From positions 1 to 64,000 of the forward strand of contig JBJEHD010000033.1 of the NCBI GenBank assembly GCA_051875715.1: a stretch of 64,000 nt of DNA, in the 5' to 3' direction. Shown here piece after piece: positions 51,177-59,591 of this stretch. How positions within the stretch are numbered: the stretch's first letter is position 1; each line of letters begins with the position of its first letter. The stretch comes from DYCT01 sp051875715 (lineage in GTDB: Bacteria; Bacteroidota; Bacteroidia; Bacteroidales; Bacteroidaceae). A program made the position numbers and the translations under genes. The notes under the pieces are model-generated. The model had not been told where the DNA came from and ran no database searches. It saw only the letters and a list, made by a program, of their open reading frames with translations.

Positions 51177-53045
51177 TCAGGTTCCATGCTGGATGGTTCC
51201 GTCCGTCGGGTACTCCAGTTCGTCGGCCGGGACAATCCAATCCAGAATCTCCGTACGCACGATGGCAAGCGTGCCTCGACGGAGTTCCACATTCCATATA
51301 TACTTATACCCGCTTCGCAGGTTCTTGAGTTGCACGTCCGTCACCTGGTAGGTGGCCTCGTGCACGATGCCCGTCGAAACCTCAATCCAAGTGATGCGTA
51401 TGGCCTGCAACAGGCCGAAGGCAAGTGCGTTATACGACTTCAGCGAGCCGGTCGGGTAGCCGAAGTTGCCGTCCTCGCCGGCTTCGGCATCGTACATGTC
51501 GAACATTTCGAACGAGGTGCCGTAGGGGTTCTTGTGTAGTTGCTCGTCGGTATACCGGGAGATGTCCACCAACTTGTAGGTGGTCGGTTCCACCTGTCCG
51601 GCATCATTCAGTTCGGTGAAGACATAGGCGGTGTCGCTGACACCCAGCAGTTCCACCTTCAGCACGTGGTTCTTGTCGATGACAACCGAGAGGTCGGCCG
51701 ATGCCTTGATGTTCACCTGCACCTGGCTGAACTGATGCTTGAAGTACAGGTTGACGCGGTTGGTGTTCTGCGTGGCACCCAGCGGAGCCTGGATGGTCAG
51801 GGCCTGGCAGATGTCCGGCTGGTCGGTGATGCTGTTGACCGTGTAGGTGACGTTTCCTCCTTCATCGCGCACCGGCCGTCGGGTCAGGTCGAAGGCGTTG
51901 GCAGGCAGCACCTGCACCAGGTCCATTGTCTTCTTCTCCTGCAACCGCTGGAAATAGAACGTGTAGCGCGGATTCGTCTCGTCGTAGCGCACGTTGCCGT
52001 ACTCGTCGGTGAGGTAATAGGTCCGGTTGTCCGCCTCATCCACCTCGATGGCGGCCAGGTACTTGTTGGTGGCGGTGTTGTACAGATAGGCCGGCTTGCC
52101 GTTTTCGTCCAGTCTCACCTCGATGTCCGTTCCTTCCGTAGCACCGGTATAGCCCATTTTGTCGTAGTACATCTGATACTGCACCCATCCGTATTTCCGG
52201 TGCACGGGGTCCACGGGTGTTTCCGTGGCCAGCGCCTCCGAATATTTGCACGACCATCCGTAGGCGTAGTAATATTGTTTGCCCACGAAGTCATCGGGAT
52301 CGATGCCGTCGGGCAGGCGGTCCTTCACCTGGTTTTCGTAGTTTTTGCCTGTTTCGAGGAAGGTGCGCAGTTCTTCCCACGTGGCAAATTCCAAGTGCTC
52401 CGTGCCATACAGTTCGTAGCCGTTGTCCACCCACTGCTCCTCTTGGCTGCCCATGTTCTTTTTGTAGTCCACATCGGCGGGTTTGAACTTCAGCGACTCG
52501 GAAAAACGGTCGGGGGTGTACCCGATGGTCGTGGCGTGGTTGAGGTCGGTCCACGCCAGGAAGGCGTGCTCCTTTCGGTTCTGCCAATACAGGCAGGTGG
52601 CCTCTGCATCGTTTCCGTCCCCATCGAACAGATTGGGGTCGTTCTCGTCCAGTGCCACAAACGAGTTGCGCCAGTACAGGGCGTTGCCTACCCCGCCCTT
52701 CACCTTCATCCAGGTCGTCACGTCCGTCGCGCCGGACACGTCGAACCGGTCGCTCGTCGTCGATGCCTTGTAATACATCCGGCATACGAAGCGGTAGCCC
52801 GACGGCATATAGTAGGTCTTTCCCGGGACGGTGGTGAATCCGTCTTCCGCGCGTGTCATGACGTTGCCGGCAGTCGTGCCGGCCGCGAAGCGGATCATCT
52901 CGCCCGTCTCTGCCTTGTCGTCTTCCGGCGGAAGGCTCACGACCGGGTCGTCGGAGCAGGCCGTCCACGATGCCAGCACCAGCAGGACAACCGGCATCCA
53001 CCCGATTCTCTTCGTCCAACGATTGCTATGTATCTTTTCTCTCAA
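51177..53045 (-). CDS. Fimbrillin-family lipoprotein with TTG start
   Basis: A 622-aa lipoprotein: Cys30 (LASWTACSDD), MTRAE at about 63-67 (Arg 35 after Cys). It has fimbrillin signs ATCLYWQNRKEHAFLAWTDL, VNLYFKHQFSQVQVNI and the domain end YKYIWNVELRRGTLAIV followed by EILDW. The only start that keeps a positively charged signal peptide (MREKIHSNRWTKRIG) is a TTG at 53045, preceded by AAAGGA; the first ATG is 16 codons later and would leave an uncharged signal. Single fimbrillin module. Thirteen bases before the 1034-aa gene. Confidence 0.82.
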   Translation of the reverse strand: MREKIHSNRWTKRIGWMPVVLLVLASWTACSDDPVVSLPPEDDKAETGEMIRFAAGTTAGNVMTRAEDGFTTVPGKTYYMPSGYRFVCRMYYKASTTSDRFDVSGATDVTTWMKVKGGVGNALYWRNSFVALDENDPNLFDGDGNDAEATCLYWQNRKEHAFLAWTDLNHATTIGYTPDRFSESLKFKPADVDYKKNMGSQEEQWVDNGYELYGTEHLEFATWEELRTFLETGKNYENQVKDRLPDGIDPDDFVGKQYYYAYGWSCKYSEALATETPVDPVHRKYGWVQYQMYYDKMGYTGATEGTDIEVRLDENGKPAYLYNTATNKYLAAIEVDEADNRTYYLTDEYGNVRYDETNPRYTFYFQRLQEKKTMDLVQVLPANAFDLTRRPVRDEGGNVTYTVNSITDQPDICQALTIQAPLGATQNTNRVNLYFKHQFSQVQVNIKASADLSVVIDKNHVLKVELLGVSDTAYVFTELNDAGQVEPTTYKLVDISRYTDEQLHKNPYGTSFEMFDMYDAEAGEDGNFGYPTGSLKSYNALAFGLLQAIRITWIEVSTGIVHEATYQVTDVQLKNLRSGYKYIWNVELRRGTLAIVRTEILDWIVPADELEYPTDGTIQHGT

Positions 53046-53072
53046 GATTGCTGTTCCTTTCCATGTTTTTGC

Positions 53073-55118
53073 TTAGTCCCATTCCAGTTCGGCATTGCCG
53101 CTACCGGTCGACGGCACCCAGTCCTTCACCAAAGCCCGGAAGGCAATGGCCCCCTTGGTCAGGGTGATGGTGTACGTGTAATGCAGGCCTTGTTTCCACG
53201 CGGTGATGGCGTTGTCCGTCTCGTCGAGGCAGGTGTTCAGCCGCAGGCTGTAGCGGGTGCCGTCGGCCAAAGTGACGCTGAGCATGGCCTCGTTGCCGAT
53301 TGTCTGCGGAATCACGCAATAGTTGTCGAACACGGTCTTTTCGGCCACCACATAGTTGGCCGCGCAGTATCCTTCCATCGCCTTCTCTACAAGGCCGCCG
53401 GGTGCTATCGTGCCATCCAGCAGGCGTAGCGTGCCGGAAGTGTAGAGGTTGGTGATGTCAATCGACGCCCCGTCCAGTTCGACGGCATCGCTCAAGGCCG
53501 AGGTGGCCAGGTTGATGGTTATCTTGCTCATCGCGTGCCGGAAGTGCAAGGGCACATGGCCCGTACGCGGGCTGATGGCCACCTCTTCGGCCGTACCCAC
53601 CTTGTCCTTGTCGGCCTCAGCGTCGCAGGCGTAGCCCCACAACACGTCCTTGCCCTGCGCCGGGGTTCCCTGCGTCATGCCGGTGGTCGACCCGGCGGGC
53701 GACAAGGCGCGGAAATACGAGGCATCGCCCTGGCCGGCCCAGTAGATGGTCGGCGTGCAGACCCATTCGCCCTGTTCCGCCGACCAGTTCAGCGTCGTGC
53801 TCTTCTCCGCAAACGTTTGGACGGTGCTTTTATAGATGTCCAGGCCGCCTTGCTTCAGTACGCCGGCCAGCGTGTCTTTTTTGGTCACATCGGGTTCGAA
53901 CTGGATGAGGCCTGTTCCACGGGCCTCCACCGTTGCCCAGTCTTTCAGGGTGGCGGACACCTCGATGGCTACCTTGCGGATGTTCACGGTCAGGTGGTAG
54001 TTGTAGCCGGACTTCATCCGGTCGTCGTCCGTCAGGCCCTCTCCCCACTTGCCCGGGTCATCGGCCAGCATGGCCGCCGTCACCTTTACCACGTAGTCGT
54101 TGCCGTCGGCATCGTATATCTTCAGCAAGTCGTTTCCCTCGCTCAGGAGGGTCAGCGGCGCCACCAAGGCCTGGTAGGTGCAGGTCGCCTTGCCTTCGGG
54201 TGTGGTGGTGCAGGTGCCTTTGTGCATCTTCACCAGGCCGGGTTTCTCCGAGCCTGTCGTCGCTGCATCGACGAGATAGGTCGGAGCCGTCGTCCTGCAA
54301 GTGCGGTTCACACCCTGCAGTTCCAGCCAGGTGTTGTCGAGCGCGTCGGCCTCGAAGCCGTCCTCGGCGGTCAGGGTCACGCTCACCTGGCTCATGGCGT
54401 GGGTGTAGGGGATGAGCAGTGCGCCATGGTCGCCGCCTGCGTTCTGCGTCCCGTGTGCATAGCGGATGGGGGTCTGTTCGGCACTCCACAGCAGGTCGGC
54501 CTGGCGGACAGCCTCGGCGGCCGTCTGGTCGTAGGGCACGCTCCAGCCCAGCACGCCGGTCTCCGGGTTCAAGGGCTGGGTGATGTTGCCGCCGATGGCG
54601 GTTCCTTGTGTGTTGTCGGCTCCCTCGCCGCCGTTGAAGCAGTAGCCGTAGAAACTTTGGAGGTAGTGCTTCTCGGTCCGCAGGTCGTTGGCTACCGTGC
54701 TGAAGTCGTCCCAATAGAGCACGGGCGTCAGGTCGGTGGCCTGCCGGGTCTGGTCTCCCAGGCCCAACGGCAAACGGGTGCCGATGGGGGTCACGTCCGC
54801 TCCGGCATAGTCGGTGCAGGCCTCACCGCCCTTGGTGAAGGTCACCAGGCGCGGAGCCTGGTCGGCAGGCACCGAAGTGCGTGCATCCTCCACGCCGCCA
54901 TTCCAGGTCACGTGGCGCAGATAGGCCAGCAGGCGGTCTGCGTTGGCAAAGTCCTTGTTGGCCGCCCGGGTACGCGGAGCGTTCGTGGCGTCGAGCAGGG
55001 CGGCGGTGGCAATCGGAGTCTTCCCCTCGCCGTCGAGGTAAGGGTTCTCCACCTCCGCTCCGTCGGTGCAGGAAAGGAGGGCGGCCAGGCCGCTTATATA
55101 AATCCATTTCTTCGTCAT
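53073..55118 (-). CDS. Two-module fimbrillin lipoprotein A
   Basis: A 681-aa lipoprotein: Cys17 (AALLSCTDG, unusually short signal), RTRAA at about 49-53 (Arg 34 after Cys). Two consecutive copies of one module are visible. Module 1 has PVLYWDDFS (about 132), YTHAMSQVSVTL (about 238) and an IEVSATLKDW end (about 385-394). Module 2 has TIYWAGQGDASYFRAL (about 457), FRHAMSKITINL (about 526) and an IAFRALVKDW end (about 658-667). Eighteen and 27 bases separate it from its operon neighbours. Confidence 0.83.
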   Translation of the reverse strand: MTKKWIYISGLAALLSCTDGAEVENPYLDGEGKTPIATAALLDATNAPRTRAANKDFANADRLLAYLRHVTWNGGVEDARTSVPADQAPRLVTFTKGGEACTDYAGADVTPIGTRLPLGLGDQTRQATDLTPVLYWDDFSTVANDLRTEKHYLQSFYGYCFNGGEGADNTQGTAIGGNITQPLNPETGVLGWSVPYDQTAAEAVRQADLLWSAEQTPIRYAHGTQNAGGDHGALLIPYTHAMSQVSVTLTAEDGFEADALDNTWLELQGVNRTCRTTAPTYLVDAATTGSEKPGLVKMHKGTCTTTPEGKATCTYQALVAPLTLLSEGNDLLKIYDADGNDYVVKVTAAMLADDPGKWGEGLTDDDRMKSGYNYHLTVNIRKVAIEVSATLKDWATVEARGTGLIQFEPDVTKKDTLAGVLKQGGLDIYKSTVQTFAEKSTTLNWSAEQGEWVCTPTIYWAGQGDASYFRALSPAGSTTGMTQGTPAQGKDVLWGYACDAEADKDKVGTAEEVAISPRTGHVPLHFRHAMSKITINLATSALSDAVELDGASIDITNLYTSGTLRLLDGTIAPGGLVEKAMEGYCAANYVVAEKTVFDNYCVIPQTIGNEAMLSVTLADGTRYSLRLNTCLDETDNAITAWKQGLHYTYTITLTKGAIAFRALVKDWVPSTGSGNAELEWD

Positions 55119-55136
55119 AGTCTGATGTGCTTTCTG

Positions 55137-57248
55137 TTAAAACCAGATACCTGTATCGCCCGACTCCAGCGTCGTCCAGTCGGTGATGGTGGCGGTCACC
55201 TTGATTTCCGTCTTGGTGAGGAGCAGGGTGTAGACGTATTTCTCGCCGGCCTTCCATTCCGTGATGGCCGAGTAAGCCTCTCCGCTTCCCTGCACGCGCA
55301 CCGGGATGTTCTTGATTTCCGCCGTGTACACGTCGTCCACCGCCGAACCGTCGGCCGTCATGACGGATATCTTGAACCGCAGGCCGTCCAGCGGTTGGGG
55401 CACGATGGCATCGTGGCGTTGCTTGTCGTCGGCTGCATTGTGCAGGGGGTAGAGTGCGAGGCCGTCCCGCCGCTCGATGCTCCGGCTGTGCAGCCCCACA
55501 TAGCCCGTAGTGTAGCCTCCCTCGATTTCCACCTTTGTGTTGGCACCCAGGTTGACCGCATTGTCCACGTCGGTCGTTTTGAGGTTGACCACCACCTGGG
55601 CCATCATGTAGCGGAAGTTCAGGTTGACGGCCGCCTCGCGTGCGCAGATGCCGTGCTCGGCCATATCGACCTCGGCGTGGTAGGGGCTGCCGCATTCCGT
55701 ATTCGGGTCAATCTCGGGGGCTCCTATCAGCAGGTTGCTCGGGAAGGCGGAGGCATCGCTGCTGTACGCGCCATTCCACACCCGGATGCACTGCACGTCG
55801 CCGTCTTTCTGCACCAAGGGCTGGCTGGTGCCCGTGGTGGCGGTACGCGGATACACGCCGCGGAAGTGGTAGTGTGTCTGATGGTCGCGCCAATAGAGCG
55901 GCGTGCCGAAGACGCAGTCTTTCTTGGTACCGATCCCGCTGGGGGTGACGGCCGTCTCTTCCGGATAGCAGCCGTCGGCCACGAGGTCCGCGTTGTACAC
56001 GCCCGTCTTGCGTGCGGCGTCCGCACCCAGACTCTCGTCGGCGAAGCGGTAGAAGCTGAAGGCCTCCAACGGAGCCGACGAGCCGCTGCCCGTGCCTACG
56101 CCGGCCGTGACGTCGATGGTCGGTGTGACCTCGTCGGCTTCCAGACCGACCCAATCGGTCACCGTGGCCGTCACGTCCACCTGGGTTTTGTCGACAACGA
56201 CCTTGAAGATGTAGTGCTTGCCTCGTTCGAAGGCGTGTTCCTCGGCCGGGTTGACCGCATTGATTGCGGCCGCCGTCACGAAGTAGATGTTTCCGTCGGC
56301 CCGGACCTGCAGGATGCGGTCGGTGTCGAGGTATCGGTTGCCGGGCATCATCAGGCCTGTGAAGGTGGCCGTGTAGCCGGCTGCCGGGGTGGTCTCCTGC
56401 CTGAGTGCGATGGTCGACGGGTCTCCTGCCCGGACGGCGGCCGTCGCGCCCTGCATCACATCGACCGTACCAGTCCGATAGGTGTTGAGGAGGGTCACCG
56501 TGGGGGGCGTGGCAAACACGCCGCCGTCGAAGCCTTTGCCGGCCGTCAGGTGCACCGTCACCTTGCTCATGGCGTGGGTGAACACGAGGAGGTCGCTGGG
56601 CTCCTTGGGAGCCGTGTTTCCGATGACGTCGTCGAACTTCAACGCATAGTCGTGCTCGTCGTCCACCTTGCGGATGTTGTTGCTGCTGAGGAGGTCGTAG
56701 TCGGCCCAGCCGCCCGTCTGGTCGGCCGGCAGAGTCCACGGGAGGGCCTGCCAGTTTGCGACGGTCGCCAGGTTGCGTTCCGCCTCGGCGGGCAGCACGT
56801 AGGCTGCATCGCGCTGGTATGCGTCCACCGCCACGCCGTAGAGGCTGAGTCCGGCTTCGCGACCGGTGGTGTTGGCCGGGTCGGCGGTGCCGTAGTCGTC
56901 CCAATAGCACACGGGCTGCATGGACAGGCTGTTGTGCCTGCCGTCTTTCTCCACTATCGCTGCCCCGATGGTGGCCGTAGTGGTTTGGCTCACGGTGCCG
57001 TGGCCCGTCCAGGTTCCGTCGATGCGCAGCGCGACCTTCGTGCCTGTGGTCAGGGCTTGGTGCACGGCATGTTCCTCCGGGGTCTCCGAGGCCTTGGTCT
57101 GCACGTCCTTCTCGCCCGCCCCGACACCGGCACGCAGCACGATGGCGTTGTCGGCCGCACCGACGCTGTAGGTGGGCGCGGACTCGTCGCGGCACGCACT
57201 CAGCATCGCAACGAGCGCAACGGCATAGATATATCGGTTTCCTTTCAT
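55137..57248 (-). CDS. Two-module fimbrillin lipoprotein B
   Basis: A 703-aa lipoprotein: Cys19 (AMLSACRDE), QTKA at about 50-53 (Lys 33 after Cys, in place of Arg). Module 1 has PVCYWDDYG (about 112), FTHAMSKVTVHL, and YIFKVVVDKTQVDVTATV ending in TDW. Module 2 has LYWRDHQTHYHFRGV, FRYMMAQVVVNL, and YVYTLLLTKTEIKVTATI ending in TDW near the C-terminus. The same two-module plan is shared with its three neighbours. It starts six bases after the following 769-aa gene. Confidence 0.83.
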   Translation of the reverse strand: MKGNRYIYAVALVAMLSACRDESAPTYSVGAADNAIVLRAGVGAGEKDVQTKASETPEEHAVHQALTTGTKVALRIDGTWTGHGTVSQTTTATIGAAIVEKDGRHNSLSMQPVCYWDDYGTADPANTTGREAGLSLYGVAVDAYQRDAAYVLPAEAERNLATVANWQALPWTLPADQTGGWADYDLLSSNNIRKVDDEHDYALKFDDVIGNTAPKEPSDLLVFTHAMSKVTVHLTAGKGFDGGVFATPPTVTLLNTYRTGTVDVMQGATAAVRAGDPSTIALRQETTPAAGYTATFTGLMMPGNRYLDTDRILQVRADGNIYFVTAAAINAVNPAEEHAFERGKHYIFKVVVDKTQVDVTATVTDWVGLEADEVTPTIDVTAGVGTGSGSSAPLEAFSFYRFADESLGADAARKTGVYNADLVADGCYPEETAVTPSGIGTKKDCVFGTPLYWRDHQTHYHFRGVYPRTATTGTSQPLVQKDGDVQCIRVWNGAYSSDASAFPSNLLIGAPEIDPNTECGSPYHAEVDMAEHGICAREAAVNLNFRYMMAQVVVNLKTTDVDNAVNLGANTKVEIEGGYTTGYVGLHSRSIERRDGLALYPLHNAADDKQRHDAIVPQPLDGLRFKISVMTADGSAVDDVYTAEIKNIPVRVQGSGEAYSAITEWKAGEKYVYTLLLTKTEIKVTATITDWTTLESGDTGIWF

Positions 57249-57254
57249 TGCTTC

Positions 57255-59564
57255 TTACTGTATTTGAACGTGGTCGTCGCCGGCCTCCACGTCTTCCCAA
57301 TCCAGGATGGTGGCCGTGATGTTCTCAATCTTCTTCTTCGAGAGGGTGAAGGTGTAGGTGTAGCGGAAGCCGGGATACCAACGGTTTATCTTCCACTTCG
57401 TCCCTACCTTTTCATACGGGTTCTGCAGGTTGTTGCTGCCCACGCTACCGCTCAGCACATTCGCCATCGACACCCGATACTGGTTCTTGTCGGGTGTGGT
57501 GATGACCAGCACCACGTCGGCCAGGTCTTGCGGGATGGCTCCGTAGTGGGCCCAGCAGAGGCTTCCGTCGGGGTTCTCGGTTGGCGCGTTCGCAAAGTCG
57601 AAGGTGTCCCGGCTATCGGTCGGGACGACGCATCCGTTGCCCATCAGGGCTTTTCCGGCCCGGTGGAGTTGCTCGAACCGAAGGCCCGTTTTCTGCGCAC
57701 CGTCGACCAGCGTCACGCGGTCGTCCCCGTCGGTGGTCTTCACCCGGATGGTCACGTCGCTCATCAGGTGGAACATCAGTATCTTGATGATGCTGTTCGT
57801 CGGACCGATGCCCTGGTAGATCTGGTGCGTCGGGTCTGCGGCCGCTTCGGCCTGCGTCCCATCGAAACCTTTCGTGAGGCTGTACGTCCACTTGAACGAA
57901 CCTGCCTCCTCGTTGTCCCCGTCGTCGCGGAAGGGCGCACCCCACGTGTAGTCGCGATACGTCTCGCCGTGCGTCAGCGCGATGTAGTCGCCGCCGGCAC
58001 CCGGTTGCGGTGTGGGAGGTTGCGGGCTGGCGGTCGTCTTGTCGCCCACGGCCCGGAAGTGGTAGTAGGCGGTGTTGTCGGGCCAGTACCAGTTGGACAC
58101 CGCCCATTTGCCGTCCACGAACGATGCCGCGGCCTTCTCGCCGGCCGTGTAGCCGGTCTGCCAGGTGTAACCCTCATACGCGTCGGTGATGACGGTATTG
58201 TCCGGGTCCAGTGCACGGTAGAAGTCGACTCCCGACGTCACCGCTTCGCCCCGTTCCTCCAGTTGGAGGGTGATGCGGGCATTGCTGGGCGTCACATTGT
58301 CGGCCGTCACCTCTTCCCAATCCAAAATCTGTGCGGTCAGGCCTTTTATCTTGGCTTTCTCCACCGTGAAGGTGAACGCATAGTTCACGCCGGCCAGCAG
58401 CTTCGTTCCTTCGCCCAGGACGGACTCCTTCACCGTAACACCGCCGTCGCTGCTGTTCACCCACTGGCCCAGGCCGTCCTTTCGGTTGCGGATGGCATCG
58501 TACAAGGCCCGCATGGACACCTTGTAGTGGTTTCGGTCGATGGTGAAGGCGAAGGCATCCTCCACGAGGCCGTCGCGCAGGTTGGTGCCGGGCAGTACGT
58601 AGGCCTGCAGCGTGTAGTAGTCGCCGGCTTCCTTCTTCTGCGGGGTGGTTTGCTGCAGGTAAATGCTCGAAAACGCCGTTTGGTTCTCGTCGGTCAGGGG
58701 CTGGAACTCGCCTTTCTTCAGGTCGAAGGTGCCTTTGCCGTAGAATCCTTTCAAGGCAAAGTTGTTGTCGGTTCCTGCAGGTAAATCGCTGAACTGGAAG
58801 TCGGAGCCGTCGCCCGCGAAGCCGTCGCCGCACTTGATGCGGATGGTCAGTTTTGCCAGGGCGTGGTAGAACATCAGGTTGCCGGTGTCGAACTTCATCG
58901 CTTGCTGATTGTTGAACTTCAGCCGATTGTCCGGTTTGCCCTGCGCCGTGTTGTCGGCCAGGTTGTTGCAGAAGCACAGGTCCTCGCGAGCAAAGGTGGT
59001 GGCGGTCTGGGGCGCGCTGACCGACCAGTACACCTGCGTCGGGGCGTTGGCTTCCACGTTCTCCCAGTGGGTGGGTTCCTGGGCTGTCGCGCCGTCGGTG
59101 GTGCGCCATTCCCAGGTGGTGGTGGGCTGATTGGGCACGGCCAGTGCCCAGATGCTCAGCATGGAGGATCGGGCATGGGCATCGTCCCAGTAGCGGGCGT
59201 TCGAGCCGAAGTCGATGGGCGCTTTGCCGTCGGTTTCGGCACCCGCTGTGCCCCATGTCGCACAGTAGAGGGGTGTCTCTCTTGTCCCTTCGGGATACGC
59301 CCAGGGTTCATCCTTGGTCTCTGTGTTGTACTGGCTCCTCATCGATGTCCGGATGCCGGTGCCGGCAGGCATGGCCTTCAGCTCCTTGCCGCTGCCGTCG
59401 GTGATGACGGCACGCGTAAGTGTCCGACTGTCGTCCATGCCTCCCACCGACATCGCGATGGGGGATTTCCCCCCGTCGATGATGTCGACAGTTGACACAT
59501 CGTCGGTGCAGGCGGCAAAGGCCGTCAGCACCGACAATACCAATATGTGATATCTCGTTCGCAA
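57255..59564 (-). CDS. Two-module fimbrillin lipoprotein C, TTG start
   Basis: A 769-aa lipoprotein: Cys19 (TAFAACTDD), LTRAV at about 49-53 (Arg 32 after Cys). Module 1 has ARYWDDAHAR (about 123), FYHALAKLTIRI and YAFTFTVEKAKIKGLTAQIL ending in DW. Module 2 has WYWPDNTAYYHFRAV, FHLMSDVTIRV and YTYTFTLSKKKIENITATIL ending in DW. The frame opens only with a TTG at 59564 (a stop lies five codons upstream and the first ATG is past the lipobox), so TTG initiation is needed. Confidence 0.82.
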   Translation of the reverse strand: MRTRYHILVLSVLTAFAACTDDVSTVDIIDGGKSPIAMSVGGMDDSRTLTRAVITDGSGKELKAMPAGTGIRTSMRSQYNTETKDEPWAYPEGTRETPLYCATWGTAGAETDGKAPIDFGSNARYWDDAHARSSMLSIWALAVPNQPTTTWEWRTTDGATAQEPTHWENVEANAPTQVYWSVSAPQTATTFAREDLCFCNNLADNTAQGKPDNRLKFNNQQAMKFDTGNLMFYHALAKLTIRIKCGDGFAGDGSDFQFSDLPAGTDNNFALKGFYGKGTFDLKKGEFQPLTDENQTAFSSIYLQQTTPQKKEAGDYYTLQAYVLPGTNLRDGLVEDAFAFTIDRNHYKVSMRALYDAIRNRKDGLGQWVNSSDGGVTVKESVLGEGTKLLAGVNYAFTFTVEKAKIKGLTAQILDWEEVTADNVTPSNARITLQLEERGEAVTSGVDFYRALDPDNTVITDAYEGYTWQTGYTAGEKAAASFVDGKWAVSNWYWPDNTAYYHFRAVGDKTTASPQPPTPQPGAGGDYIALTHGETYRDYTWGAPFRDDGDNEEAGSFKWTYSLTKGFDGTQAEAAADPTHQIYQGIGPTNSIIKILMFHLMSDVTIRVKTTDGDDRVTLVDGAQKTGLRFEQLHRAGKALMGNGCVVPTDSRDTFDFANAPTENPDGSLCWAHYGAIPQDLADVVLVITTPDKNQYRVSMANVLSGSVGSNNLQNPYEKVGTKWKINRWYPGFRYTYTFTLSKKKIENITATILDWEDVEAGDDHVQIQ

Positions 59565-59591
59565 AACGTTTTTCTGTTAGGGTCCTCTTGG

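Noticed and set aside
53535..58784. Open frame of 1749 codons on the plus strand
   Set aside because: It lies antisense to four fimbrillin genes that have signal peptides, lipoboxes and family motifs. GC-rich codon bias keeps the opposite frame open; the translation is rich in His, Arg and Val without any domain.
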